Assembly (NCBI GenBank): GCA_017311315.1
Contig: CM029638.1
Location: 11,936,197 to 12,000,196, forward strand
DNA from: Dendrocalamus latiflorus
Taxonomy: Eukaryota > Streptophyta > Magnoliopsida > Poales > Poaceae
DNA: 64,000 nt
Direction: 5' to 3'
A program made the position numbers and the translations under genes. Positions 23,040 to 35,280 of the stretch are shown here, in pieces. Position 1 is the first letter of the stretch, and the number at the start of each line of letters is the position of its first letter. A model generated the notes under the pieces. The model did not search any database and was not told the DNA's origin. It saw nothing but the letters and a program-made list of their open reading frames with translations.

Positions 23040-24120
23040 GTCTTTCGTTATGTCCATCCAAGTCCGTAGCATCTCCCTTTGAGTTCATCAAAGCCGTGCG
23101 AGTTCACAAAATCCTTGTCAAATCATGCCGATTGCTTTGCTAGCCACGGTCTGTGATCCTTTCCTTTCTTTTGCATAACCGCTGCAGATCGTAGAAGCCT
23201 TTATGATGCCGTCACTTCTCTTTGAGCCGCCACCCCGAGGTTCTAAGGTCTTCGCGTTTCTTCTGCACTGCGCCTCCGCTGCGCTTCTTGTGCACTGCAT
23301 CGTCGCCGTCTTGGGTTTCGATCTGTGCCATTATGCTTCTATCTCCCTCTTCGGATTTATTTGGCAAGCTCTTTCTATTTGTGTCACCTTCCACATCCTT
23401 TTCGTCATGTTATCGCGGTCGAGTTTGCTTCTGCTTATCTCTACCTTTCCGGCCCTTGCACTTTGTGGTTTATGAGCTACCGCACGATTTTGGATGAGAG
23501 GCAATCTTTCCAACATAATTTTTCAAGAGCTGCACGTTATGACGACATTTTCAAGAATCATATTTTAGATTTTCCTTATTTTAGTGTCAACCCTTTTAAA
23601 TGCAATGCTATTGCATATGACTTGTATTTAAGGGAGTGTTAAGGGTATAATTGTTATTTCCTATATATCTAGGGTTTGGATCCTTGTAGGCTTTGTACTA
23701 TTTATATGCCCCATAGGCTATTGCAATATAACAAGCTTCTTTTCATATTAACATTTACTATGCCCATGAATCTGTTCTATGAATAATCATGGTTTCTTCT
23801 GTTCTAGCTAGAACCAGATGTCCTTCTGTTTGTTATGTTTTCATGCACTACTAAGTTATTCTCTGTTGACAAAATGCTTTACCTACCTGAGAACCGACTT
23901 CACTGCTACCTTGCCTGTTCCCTTCAGGGCATCCTCTCCCTGAACCCTCATCCCATACTTGTTTTGCCAAAGAAAGATATTGGGACCGTTTGAGTAAACT
24001 TGGAGCATGAAATGCCGAACTTCTCAGAGATGCTGATAATTCAGAGGGAAAGCCACTACAAGCCAGTCAGCTAAAGCACCTTAGCTATACAAACTCCAGG
24101 CCCCTGAACCAAAAACATTC
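23040..24120. other. Unassigned spacer, probably decayed mobile DNA
   Basis: Contains open frames at 23203-23642 with hydrophobic or Pro-rich translations that match no family I recognise. A short stretch 23638-23756 begins TGTTAA and ends TTAACA with a TATA-like centre and could be an LTR relic, but it has no partner and no target duplication. Confidence 0.3.
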
Positions 24121-24299
24121 GTGGCAAGCCAAAGCCAAAGCCAAAGCCAGCAGCCGGATCCTCTGACTTTGCGAAACAAACTTGTCAGGCTTCGAGCTGA
24201 AGACCAGCAGTTACACGCTACACGTCCCCCCTACTCTTTACATGCGCGCTTACTGCAAACTACAAGCCTACGCAGAGCAAAAGCACACGTGATCACCCA

Positions 24300-27200
24300 T
24301 CACTCCTTCCCTCGCTTGCCGAACACCGCCCGGGTCACCGCCCTGATGCCCTTTACCCACAGCTCCGCCGCCTCCTCGCCGCCCTGGCACACGAAGTGCA
24401 CCTCCCTCCCCGTCGCCGTCACCACGCGGAACAGCCCGGGCTCGTACGCGTCGCCGCCGCCCCTCCTCTGCCGGTGCCGCTGGAATGCCGAGCTGCCCCC
24501 GACCTCGGCCTCCCGGCACACCACGTTGCGCCGGCTCGACCCGCCCCACCGGAGCACGCCGGCGGCGCCCACCATCCGCAGCGACTTGCCGTGCGGCCTC
24601 CCGCGCCCGCCCTTGGTGTGCTTCCTCACGTGCGCGCCCTGGAGGACGAGCTGCCGGCCCAGCTCGTCCATGATCACGTCCTCGGCCTTGTTGAGCGGCG
24701 CGGTGGCCAGCGCCGCCCGCGCGAGGGAGAGCGCCGTCTCGCCCTGCGGGGTCCGGATGTCGCACCTGGCGCCGTAGGAGATCAGGAGCTCGCACACGGC
24801 CGCGTGGCCTTCTCTGGCCGCAAGCATGAGCGGGGTGTGGCCGTCGCCGTCCGGGATGTTGACGTCGCAGCCCGTGCTCGCCAGGTGGCGCACCGCTGCG
24901 GTGTCGCCGCGCCGGGAAGCGCAGTGGAGGGCGTAGAAGCCTCCCGGCATGCCCTTCTCTAGAGCGAACTCGAGCATGACCTGCTCGAAGAGGTCCCTCT
25001 TCTTGCTCAGCTGCGCGAGCCCAATGGCCGTCTCGCCGCGCTTGTCGCTCAGCTTCACGTTGGCACCGGCGAAGACGAGGGCGCGGAAGGCGTCGACGTT
25101 CCCCTCCTTGGCGGCAGCCATTATGGGCGAGCACCCGTCCGCGTCCTGCTCGTCCACGTCAACGTCTGGCTGAGCCAGAAGCACCTCCATGGCAGTCGCG
25201 TCACCGCAGCGCGATGCGAACATCATCGGCGAGAACACGTTCCGATCGCTCGACCGAGGGATCGTCCCGGACCGAATCACGCCGAGGACGGCGCGTTCAA
25301 ACCCGGCTTTCCATCCCCCGGAAGAAGCAACGGAGGCCGCAGACTCACCGGCCGAGTTCACCAGCGCGACGTCTGCTCCGGCGGACACGAGAACCCTGAG
25401 GCAATCCTCACGCTTGTGGCGCGCGGCCAGGATGGCAGCAGCGTCGCCGGCCTCCGCCCTCGCGTTCACGGCGCAGCCCTTGTCTATCAGCATCTGCAGG
25501 ATCTCCGGCTGGCCGAGGCGCGCGGCCATGTGAACTGGCCTGAACCTGGTGCTCCGGGACGTCTTCACGGGAGCTTCAGGGTCCGCACCAGACGCCAGCA
25601 GCGTCTGGACGGCACCGGCGCTCCCGCAGAGGATGGCATGATGGAGAAGCGTCCGACCAAGGTGCGTGGCGCCCGACGAGTATCCGTTCTGGAGGAGCAT
25701 GCGGAGGATGGAGCCAGTGGACTCGTAGTACTCCACGGCGCACCAGACCGCGTCGTAGGGCTCGGCGAGGCCGGCGCCGACGCGCAGCTCCTCGCCGGTG
25801 GCCGTGTCCCATGACCACGCTCCCAGCCTCACCTTGGTGTCCCTCTTCGCGCCGGCCTGGACATGAGTCACAAAAGGTGTTGCGCGTCGATTGCTGAAGA
25901 GGGCGCGAGTGTGTGTATGTATGGCTGCTAGTACAGACAAATGATGCATACCTGAAGCAGCTGCCGAACGACGGGGACTTGCCGGCTCACGATTGCGGCG
26001 AAGAGCGCCGTGCAGTCGACATTGGCATGCAGGGATGGCTTCAGCGAGCGCAGGAGCACCCGGGCGGTCGCGTTTGGATCCGCTCCGCACTGCAACAGAG
26101 AGGGAATCACACGAAATTAGCTGCTGCCATGTAATATTCGGATTAGCAACAATGTCTACAAAAACCATCTCTGCAAAATTACAATCCGATGCATGTAATC
26201 GAGAAGCTCACTCCTTGTTTACCTTTATAGTTTACAACTGAAGGTTATTATAACCTACTAATTGTTACTTGCAAAGTTGCTGGCATGACCCTTATCCAAT
26301 TATACGAAATGCAAAAGGTAAAATGTTGGAAGGGTATGCTCTTTTAGTTTGTAGTTTATAACTGAATTTTTTTAATTCTAGACTGTTTGTATGATACAAT
26401 ACACAGAGAAAAATAGTCGTACACGATTTTGACCGATACAACTGAACTCGGCACGGTTTGTACTATAATTTACCTGTAAACCCCAACTTAAAAACGTACC
26501 GTTTAAAAGTAGCTATTGTAGCCTACTAATTTTACTTGCAAAGTTGCTGGCATGAATCTTATCCAATTATACGAAATGCAAAAGGTAAAATGTTGGTGGG
26601 GTGGGTTCTTTTATGATGTGATTTATGCCTAAGTTTTTTTAATTCTGAACTGTTCGTGAGATATAGCACATAGAGAAAAATAATCACATACAATTTTGAC
26701 CGATATAACTGAATTTAGTATAATTTATACTATAATTTACTATAGATCACATATTAAAAATACTAACCGTTTAATAGCAATTATAACCCGCGAGGATACA
26801 CACGCCGAAGCGGGTAGCTTTAACCGCAATGTGCTATAGGAAAGTCCTAAGACCGTTCCCGTCCTTGTCAGGGTCCGTCCCTCCTTTCTACGAAGAAGTC
26901 ACATGGAATGCTACTTCCCCTTATAAACCAGCCAAAACATATATGTAGTAGCCAGGTGGGACTAAACTGCACTGCGTACTGTCCACCATGTGGCTTGGCA
27001 CCCTGGACAGCATCCACATGAGTGACATAACACCACATGTATCTCTCGCTCTCGGGATCGAAATACATGCATCGTCGCGATTAATCAGCGCCAGAAATGC
27101 AAATCTCTGGATCGAGCAATCATCCTTCTACAGTTGTATGAAATATTGGAACCGTAAGCCAAATGGAATACTATAAGAAAATGCTACCTTGATGAGCGTG

Positions 27201-30200
27201 TCCACCACGTCGACGAAGCCGCGGGCGGCGGCGGAGACGAGCGCGCGGACGGCGACGCGCGGACGGACGAGGTCGGAGCCCATGAAGATGGCCGACAGGG
27301 CGGCCTGGCCCTGCAGCGCCGCCTCCACGATGGCCTCCTCGCAGGCCGGCTGCGACGCTCCCGCGCGCACCAGCAGCTCCGCCACCTCCGCGCGCCCCTC
27401 CCGCGCCGCGGCCGTCGTCGGGTACCCTCGGAACACCTTCCCGTTCACGTCCGCCCCTTTCGCCTGCACGCGATGCACGGTTGAACCATCAAAAACTTGC
27501 GAAAGAGGTGCAAATCACATGGGCAATGAACCCTTTTCTTGTGGGCTGACCGACTAAACTAACTTGTGAAAAACACACAAGTTAATATTTTTGGACTGGA
27601 AAGCGAAAATACCACGGATCACAAGTTAATTGCCATCATAGATGGAACAACTAACGTTCTTTCTTTCTGAAAGCACAACGGAGGATAGCTGCAAGTTGTT
27701 CTTGAAACCATTACTAGAGTCGTTAAACAATTACAGCATAACAATTGGTGTTTCAGACTTTTAGTACAGTAACTTTTTCTTTTTCTTTTGCCTTCTCTTT
27801 CACCTACACAGAAGATAAGATGGACCAACAGAGAACAGGGGACGACAATGACCATCGGGACCTGGAAGGCTGGAACCATAGCTGGCCGTGTAACAAATGT
27901 CGCTGTTACTATTATGTCTGGTCAGGTCGGTGATGTGGTGACTAGCTTGCAACCAATCGATCGGCCCGGTGAGTCTGTGCAGGTACTGTGGCAGTGGCAC
28001 CATGCCAGAATTCATTTAAGCAAGAGACAGAAGGGGCCTCCTACTGGACGAAGGAATCTGGTCAAAATTCTGTAGGGTGATGCTATCCATCCAACGAGAC
28101 ACGAAATATTTTTGCGTGGTTTCATTCAACGCAGTGTCAGCCAGTGGCGGATTCAGTAAAAATTTTAAGAGGGGCTGAACAAAAGCGATATAGCAACATA
28201 ACTCCACTATACCCCTCCTACACCATACATCCATTGCTAAAAATTTATAGGGGACTCCAGGGGGCTTAAGGGTTCGGTAGCGGTAGGGGGGCTCGAGCCC
28301 CCCACCCCACCGCTGGATCCGCCCCTGGTGTCAGCAACTACTGCAAACTATCCGGGCTGCAAGCCATTCTCTTTGGCATTATAAGGTTCTTTCGTGATCT
28401 CGTCTTGTCCATTGTTCTAGTGAATGTCAGTCAATAACAGACAAACAGTGTTTTTGCATCGTATAAGTCGAACGAAGAAATGAAACAAGAAATCGATCTT
28501 CTAGCAATAAAAGATGCTACCATCTCATGATCCTATTCCTACCAAGTCCACATCATATCGTAAACTCCGGTAGTCCTGTTTAACCAGCCCTTCGCGTTTT
28601 AACAAGATCTACGACCAATAAAGAACAGGCATTTAAATCTGTATCTCAGCATTCGCATCACGCAATAAATATGTCACACCACTACACTGAGCCGAGGTGA
28701 TTTTCTTATCCGTTCTTTCGGGTTTTTGCAGTGACTTTTGATTTCGGTTTCTTCAAAAATCAAAATAAATAGAGTAGCTTCTTCAAATAATTTCTTAAAA
28801 CGAATTCTTTAAATAGTTCTTCGAACTCAAAACCATATACGTCGTCTATATCGATATGTCCACCGTTCACTGCTATCTTAAAAAGTATAGCTAAAAAATA
28901 TCAAACACAGCCTAAAAAAATAAGCTCTTAACAGTGCGTGGCCTCATAACCATGCCCTCTGTCAGTATTCCACGAAGTTTATTTTAGTGTTTGGTCCTGT
29001 GGCGTCACGGTTTTTCAAATCTAGCTCTGTGAATGTACGAATTTGCAAAAGTAATACTATTGCTAGAGGACGGAGAGACGACACATTTCACTTCCCGCAC
29101 GACCATATGACGACAGGTCGACGTCACCGTGGCAATAACGTCGAGCACGGGCAGCCAGTGGCAAGCGCACCTGGCGATGAGCCCCACCCACTCACCGTTA
29201 GGGCTGTAAACGAGCCGAGCTCGAGCGAGCTTGACCTAGCAAGCTCGAGCTCGGTAGAAACTCGAGCCGAGCTCGAGCGAGCCTAAGATCAACATCGAAC
29301 TTTAAGCTGGGCTCGAACTCGGCTCGGACAAAACTCGAGCTCGCCCGAGCTCGGCTCGTATAAGGCTCGGTGCGTACCTCTGTCGCTATGCTGCGTGGTC
29401 GGATCCCGGTCGAGGAGGGGCAGCGCCGGCGGGGGAGGACTTGAGGAGGGGCGCCGGGGGAGGAGAGGCGCCGGCTGCGTGGTCGGATCCCGGTCGAGGA
29501 GGGGCGGCGCCGGCGGGGGAGGACTTGAGGAGGGGCGCCGGGGGAGGAGAGGCGCCGGCGGCGGGGGAGAGGGGCGGCGGCGGGCCGGGTTGAGGAGGGG
29601 CGGCGGCGGGGGGCGAGGAGAGGCGGCGGCCGGCTGGGGGCGAGGAGGGGGATGGGGGGCGGCGGCGGGGGAGAGGAAGGGGACGGGGGGCGGCGACGGG
29701 GCGGGAGCCGAGGAGGGGAACGGGGGGAGAGGAGGGGGACGGGGCGGTGGCGGCGCCGGGGGGGCGAGGAGGGGTAGCGGCGGGAGAGAGGAGCAGTGGC
29801 GAAGCTAGAGCAAATAGGTGGGGGGTGCACAGTGGGCTTGTTGGGTTGCCGGCCTGGTGGGGGTGCCTCGTCTTGGGCCATGCGGGGTGCCTATAGGGCC
29901 GAATTTTTCCAATCCTTAAGAAATTCTGGAAGTGAGGGGGTGCCTGGGCACCCACGGGCCTCTATTGGGCTTCGCCCCTGGAGAGGAGAGAGGCGACGAG
30001 GGGGACGGGGCGGCCGGCGGCGGGGGCGGGGCCGCGGGGGCCGGCGAGGAGGGGCGGGGCGCAGGAGGGGTGGCGGTGGGGGGGGGCACTGGGCAAGCGG
30101 AGGCCCACGGGTGGGGGAGAGGAGGCCAGCGCCTGGGGGCGTGGGCGCGCCGCGCGTGCCGCGTGGCCGCTGGGGCCTGGCCGCCTGGGTGCGGGTGGGT

Positions 30201-33200
30201 GAATTTGAGAGGAGAGGCGGGAGGGGTGGGGGTAAAAATCCTAAGCTCGCGAGCTGTTCGAGCTCGGCTCGTTAAAGCTCGCGAGCTTAGGATGAAGCTC
30301 GAATTCGGCTCGTTTGGAGCTCGAGTCAAACTCGAATCGAGTCTAGAACGAGCCAAGCTCGAGTAGCTCACGAGCCTCGAGCTTTTTTTACAGCCCTACT
30401 CACCGTGCCACGAGACTAGCATTTGAACGAAAAAAACGGCGCTACAGGTCAAACTGTGGATACTGATCGAGGCGCCACAGTGAAGGCCACACCAGGAACA
30501 CGAGAGGCAGATGCCGAGGCCGAGGCCGTGTCCGCTGCTGTGCGTGAGCGCGAAGTGCGTGCGTGTAGGGAGGATGAAGGAGCAGCTGCAGGCGATCCAG
30601 CTGGCCGGTGGCAGAGGGCAGATGGCTACAGGACACATGATACGGATGACGAGTGAGCTCTCCGTACCAACACCACCTATCCATGGCTCCATCTCAGGGG
30701 CCATGCATTGGCACTGGGGCGGTTTCTGTGACACGCGTTGCCTTCTTCGATAGCGAAGATGCCCTTGGCCCTGCCATGGAGAAGGATCGTCTACTGGCCC
30801 TAGCTACTTGCTGGAATCTGGATTGATGAGGAGGTGGTATCATTCATGGCGTGATCAAATACAGCTGGGTGGTTTGGACGCATTGGAGCGCCAGACACTG
30901 GCTTCAGTTACGTGGCTGTAGTGCTAAACCCAGAAGGCAGATGCGGATCATGTGAGCTCGCTGGTGCGCATGGTATCGGGTACTGTCTGGCAATTGCTGT
31001 TGCATGAGTGACCAGAACCAGAATGCAGACATAAGCGACGATGGCATGGATGACGTCCGAGTTTGGCTGTAAATTAATTCACACGGTGGAGATCGATCTG
31101 TGATGGCTAATTTCAGAGTTTGGGGATTGGTTTGGAGCTAAAAGATGGTAGTAATTATCCCACTAGAACAAGTTCGATCCTAAATCCTAATCGTCCGATC
31201 CTGAAGACCAAGAGCAAGTGGACACCTGAAGGACAGCATGCATGGCTGCACTTCATGCTAGCCAAACAAGAGCTCCAAACAGATGAGATGCTTCAGTGCG
31301 TTTTGGGATAAGGGCCACGGCCATGGCCATGCATGGGGCTGCTGTCCTTGGCGATGGCATTTATTGGCCTCGACAGAGATCAGGGAAGTGGCGGTACAGG
31401 CGCCGTGCGCTGCGCCTGCAAGGCAAAAGTACATGGCCAGGGCCGGGTGCATGCTTCCGCTCCGTCCGTCGCAGCTAGCGCAACCACTCCCCTGCCACTC
31501 CCATTCAATGGCATGGCGCCCATGACATCGGCGGATCATCCGGACTGCACGCCATGCCACACACACTGTCCTAACTGATAAGAAAAATAGATAATACATT
31601 TATACTTCAACATTTTCTTTTGCTTCTAAAATATAGAATAAAAGTAAATCATAATTATTTTTTAATTATACCAATCAGATTTTCAACTCAAAACCTCTTT
31701 AACTCTCATATTATATCAAGTTACATGCAATAATTAATTCACCTAAAATACTAAACTGATAAAAAAACATAATCCGCTTATACTTCAACACAGCACACCG
31801 AGGCCCAGATAACTCACCACGTCTCCCAGCTTGGGTTCCAGCTCCAAGTCCCACCACCCAAGACCCTTAACCATGGGTACTTTACAGAATGATTTATAAG
31901 CAAGAGGTGACATCTTGATGAAAGGGTTGATCTAATGAGTACTGGCACTCCACTTTGGAAGGAAAATCCATGGTAGCCATCCGATCGTGATCTGTCGGAC
32001 AGGTGGGGCCAGGGGTGATTACTGATTAGGCTCAGGTGGCAAAGGCCAACGCAAGTACCATAGGATCCACCGAAGCTCAAGAATACTGGAGCATAGACTA
32101 CACAGGACATGGATGGAGGCTGGAAGGAGACCGGACCCTGGGCAGCCCACGTAATCCCGCCCCGACAGCGCTCACGAGGGGAATATATTGGTTTCTACCA
32201 AAGCGTTGAGCTGTTAGCAGTAGCTCCTCCCTTGTACTACCACTGCTACTTAACAAACAGTGGCCACTGATGCATTCCTCTACTCATTCATTACATTATC
32301 GGCAGTAGTAAACAAAGCAGGGTTTTGGTCTGGGTTAAAGGCCTGCGGCAAGTTTGGTATTACTATGGGGGTATTTGATTGCCAGCCATAGTTTACCATA
32401 CTTAAGGTTAGGCAAGTTTGATCAACTTTGGGAGCTGTTTGGTTGCAGCCACAGTTGTGGCAAGATTCCCTTCCAGCAAACTATGTCTCACGCGTCAATG
32501 ACTCAAAAAAGTGTGGCAAGATTCTCTTAGGCTTGCTAAGGTGTGACAAAGAATTTGAGCATCTTAACTTAGGCAAGTGTGGCAATTTTTATTGGCAAAG
32601 TGTGGCTAGCAACCAAGCACCCCCTGATCTTTTCAGTTTATAATTTTTCAAATAAACAAACAAAACGTCTTCTTTACCACTTTTTGAAGCGACTTATCGG
32701 AACTGCCTTACTGAAGAGAATTATCGATTTATCGATATTTGGTTTGTTCATACAATCACTAATATTAGAATCAAAAACCATCAACCCTAACTATAAACCT
32801 TTAGCCATAACTAAAGAGAAGGCACCCTAAAGTCACCCCCATCTACCCCTGCCTCCTGATCTCCTCACTAAAATACTCTCCTACGCACTAGTATATCCTT
32901 GGTTGGGTTCGAATCAGCTTGCCACTTTTGGCTGGGTTCGAATCGGCTTGCCGCTTTGCTACAGTAGCTAGCTTTTAAATGATACATTTTTTCAAAGCAG
33001 GATCTATAAGTTAATTGTAGTATACACTATACCGACTTCAGTTATACCGGCGAAAATCACATATCTCTCTCTTCGTACTCTCTTTTACGAACAGTCAGCA
33101 TTCAAAACACATAAACTAAAACCCACAGTCTAAAAAAATCCACTTATTATATAGGATCGCAAGGCCTACTACATTCTAGACGCCCCTGATCAATTCGGCT

Positions 33201-35138
33201 TCGGCTTCTGGCTTATTTTTCACTATTCATAAGTTTCGTCTTTTTCTGAACTTTTGGCTTTTTGTTGAGCTTTTCTGTCGGTTTTTTTTCGTATTTGTTT
33301 GTATTATACGTAATGGGCTAACATATTTTTTATATTTTTAAAATTTTTAAATTTAATTATGCTAAATAAGTCTCTGTCAGCTACAGTGTTTTTCAGCCAG
33401 CTACAATGTTTTCCGTCATAAGCCGCGAGCTTTTCAGCCGAACCGATCACCACCATTGACGGAGCAGCAGAGAGAAGTTACTGAAACACCGAATCTTTAA
33501 CAGGTTACTGACCAGCTTGGCCGACATGTTCGTAATTCCTTATTGCTACCAGTGTTTTCTTTACTAAATAGGAAATGCCTTTGTGGTACAATACATGAGT
33601 ATACCGCATATTTGTACACCCCGATCGATGCATACACGTATATCTAGGGCATTAAAGTGTGCCGAGGAAGCTTCCCTGCGTAAGGTGCATGCCCCATTTT
33701 ACGATTTTTATCATTGCTAGAGAACAAATACGTCCGTACGCGTTAAAGAGGAACTGTAATGCAAAGCATGGTCCCATCGCAGCCATGCGGGTTGGTACTT
33801 GGTAGCCCCTCTTCTAGAAACAAATTGCATAAAAGAGAGAGAGAGAAAAAAAAAGGAAAAAATGCTCCTAAAGACTAGTAATGAAGCACATAATTTGGTC
33901 TTAAACTATCTGCCGGAAAACATCCCCTAATGAGCAACCTTCTTTCATAGGATTTCTAACTTATATTTGAGGAAGTGGGCATAGAGAGTGAATAACACAT
34001 AGAACTGATAGAAGGGCCAGGCAATTGAGAGGGAAGTTATCATGCATTCTCCTTTCTTTTTCTACGAACAAAACTTGTACTCATAATTTTTGAGCTATAA
34101 AAATGGCAAGAAATTTCAAGAGGGTCCTGTAAAAAATGTCTAGTTCTCTACTTGTATTAATATGTCCAAATAAAAAAAGATTTGTCTAGCGCGTGCATTT
34201 ATACAGTACATTGAACTATGATGGGGCACACACACAAAAAAAGTACCAAATTAAGTAACCGTGAAAATGAAACGAATTAACAGTAACCATCTTTGAGCTA
34301 ACAGGTAAGGATGAGATAAATACGTGCTGCTACTCGGAGTAGGCAGCGCCCGCTAAGACCATTCGAAAATGTCGTGGAAAATGATGCGAGAAAAACGTAA
34401 CTAGGACCAGCCTATAGGCTATATCGTATTGCAAACTTGGAGAAGCACAAGCCCCCAATGTTTCCCCCTTTTTCTCTGGATTTAAAGGAGAACAAAATAT
34501 TTTCGTGCTCGCCAGATTGATAAAAAAAATAGCACCGAAACCACCCAGAAATTTCAGGGGTGGGAAGGCAAACACGAGCAGCTCGAAAATGCATCTTATG
34601 TAACAAGTCAAATCTGAGTTCAAATTCCCTCACTGAACGCATAGAAACGGACGGAAGAGCGTAACAAAGTTTTGTTTTTCAAACCGAGCACCAAACGAGA
34701 GCATCGAACATGCAAAAAACAAACGTTACGCGGCACAGTTCCAAAGCGATTAAACAGTGCCGGGGGGGGGGGGGGGGGGAGCAGAGCACTCACGAGCAGC
34801 GCGCGGACGAGGGCGACGTCCCCGTTGCCGGCGGCGAGGAAGAGCGGCGAGACGTCGGCGCGGATCTCCTCGTGCGCCGCGCGCAGCTCGGCGGCGGCGC
34901 CATCCCGCAGCGCCGCCTCCGCCACCCGCCGCGCCTTGAGCCAGACCACCCCGGCGTAGTTCACGTCCGCCCGCCCGGACGCGAGCAGCTCGCCTGCCTC
35001 CCTCGCGTCGCCCCGCGCCACCGCCTCCACGAGCCGCTGCGACGCCGCTTCCGCCTCCCCCGCCGCCTCGGCCTCCTCCACCACCGGCCACACCTGCCGG
35101 CCGCTGGCAATCGCCGCCGGGCGCAGAAGCACCGCCAT
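24300..35138 (-). CDS. Ankyrin-repeat protein with C-terminal PH-like tail
   Basis: Four exons on the minus strand: 34794-35138, 27188-27463, 25952-26089, 24300-25856. They join in frame to 771 aa, and all introns are GT-AG. Ankyrin signatures run along most of the protein, for example DVSPLFLAAGNGDVALVRALL (20-residue part in exon 1), GRTLLHHAILCGSAGAVQTLL, FRPVHMAARLGQPEILQMLI, GCSPIMAAAKEGNVDAFRALV and GHTPLMLAAREGHAAVCELL. The last 60 or so residues read FRVVTATGREVHFVCQGGEE then AAELWVKGI, resembling the end of a PH-like domain. Such proteins usually act as scaffolds; partner and pathway are unknown. The last exon is very GC-rich (grass-type third-position GC). Intron 1 is 7330 bp and full of mobile elements. 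Confidence 0.9.
26245..26790. repeat. Tandem duplication of about 267 bp in ankyrin-gene intron 2
   Basis: 'acttgcaaagttgctggcat' occurs at 26267 and again at 26534, and the following 250 bp match with scattered differences (both contain 'ccaattatacgaaatgcaaa'). The unit includes an AT-rich segment with 'ttttgaccgatacaactgaa', shared with dispersed copies near 40495 and 62930, so it is a duplicated MITE-like element. Confidence 0.8.
28142..28327. mobile_element. hAT-like MITE, 186 bp, 8-bp TSD gtgtcagc
   Basis: Ends CAGTGGCGGATTCAG and CTGGATCCGCCCCTG form a terminal inverted repeat. The direct repeat gtgtcagc flanks it exactly at 28134-28141 and 28328-28335. An 8-bp duplication plus CAGNGGCGG ends is diagnostic for hAT-type elements. 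No coding capacity. It lies in intron 1 of the ankyrin gene. Confidence 0.9.
29199..30398. mobile_element. hAT-like non-autonomous element, 1.2 kb, 8-bp TSD ctcaccgt
   Basis: Starts TAGGGCTGTAAACGAG and ends TTTACAGCCCTA, flanked by ctcaccgt at 29191-29198 and 30399-30406. Next to each end is a subterminal zone of repeated 'gagctcg' and 'gccgagc' words in both orientations, as expected for transposase-binding repeats. The centre is GGGGCGGCGG-type low-complexity DNA containing a second, nested element. Large open frames inside are compositional. No transposase. Confidence 0.88.
29794..29980. mobile_element. Nested hAT-like MITE, 187 bp, 8-bp TSD gagaggag
   Basis: Ends CAGTGGCGAAGC and GCTTCGCCCCTG are inverted copies, flanked by gagaggag at 29786-29793 and 29981-29988. 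It lies entirely inside the G-rich core of 29199-30398, so it inserted after that element. Same end type as 28142-28327 and 41337-41579. Confidence 0.88.
32369..32628. mobile_element. MITE with 'gggggtatttgattgc' type ends
   Basis: Left end 'gggggtatttgattgccagc' and right end 'ctagcaaccaagcacccccc'-like sequence are imperfect inverted repeats. Inside, 'ggcaagtttgatcaac', 'ttgtggcaag' and 'ggcaaagtgtggc' repeat in the style of the element at 12054-12315. Limits are good to a few bases; no clear target duplication. Confidence 0.55.
32980..33140 (-). repeat. Dispersed AT-rich MITE-like repeat (family B, reverse copy)
   Basis: Reverse-complement match to 40495-40735 and 62930-63175, sharing the 'gatctactaattaattg' and 'ataaatgaagt' region in diverged form. 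It ends close to the family-A copy at 33187. Confidence 0.5.
33187..33449 (+). mobile_element. MITE family A, copy 1
   Basis: Starts tgatcaattcggcttc and ends with the approximate inverse cagccgaaccgatca. It is nearly colinear with 40888-41142, including 'ggcttatttttcactattca', 'tgtattatacgtaatgggct' and 'gctaaataagtctctgtcag'. No coding capacity. It lies in intron 1 of the ankyrin gene. Confidence 0.75.
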
Positions 35139-35174
35139 TCTAGAAGCTTCTCGAAGCTGGCTCTTGTCGCGGCC

Positions 35175-35180
<6 letters not shown>

Positions 35181-35212
<32 letters not shown>
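35181..35212 (-). repeat. (GA)n microsatellite in the ankyrin-gene 5' leader
   Basis: Plus-strand run of about 16 'tc' units, so the transcript leader carries (GA)n. It lies between the TATA box and the ATG at 35138. (GA)n in leaders is common in grasses and can bind GAGA-type (BBR/BPC) factors; a role here is inference. Confidence 0.7.
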
Positions 35213-35213
<1 letters not shown>

Positions 35214-35270
35214 GTCTCTGTTTGTGTGGGGAAACTTGAAAGGGCGAGGCGCGACGGGACGGGACGGGGC

Positions 35271-35280
35271 AATATATAGG
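35271..35280 (-). promoter_or_regulatory. TATA box of the ankyrin-repeat gene
   Basis: The minus strand reads CCTATATATT, about 135 bp upstream of the start codon at 35138 in GC-rich surroundings. Position and spacing fit a TATA box with a leader of about 100 nt containing the (GA)n tract. Confidence 0.65.

Larger units (their letters stand above)
27464..34793 (-). other. Intron 1 of the ankyrin gene, 7.3 kb
   Basis: Bounded by a GTGAGT donor (minus strand, at 34793) and a GTGCAG acceptor at 27464. It holds at least five recognisable elements (28142-28327, 29199-30398 with a nested 29794-29980, 32369-32628, 33187-33449) and a G17-like run near 34762-34779 just inside the donor. Between elements I see no coding signal: 30420-32330 and 33460-34760 are ordinary spacer with a GA-rich microsatellite at about 33834-33846. 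Confidence 0.75.

Noticed and set aside
23638..23756. Possible solo LTR (TGTTAA...TTAACA)
   Set aside because: Too short, no matching second copy in the window, no target duplication; mentioned only as a possibility.
24121..25814. Plus-strand ORFs of 130-220 codons
   Set aside because: Antisense shadows of the GC-rich last exon of the ankyrin gene.
29198..30371. ORFs of 130-230 codons on both strands
   Set aside because: GGGGCGGCGG-type low complexity inside a hAT-like element; no domain in any frame.
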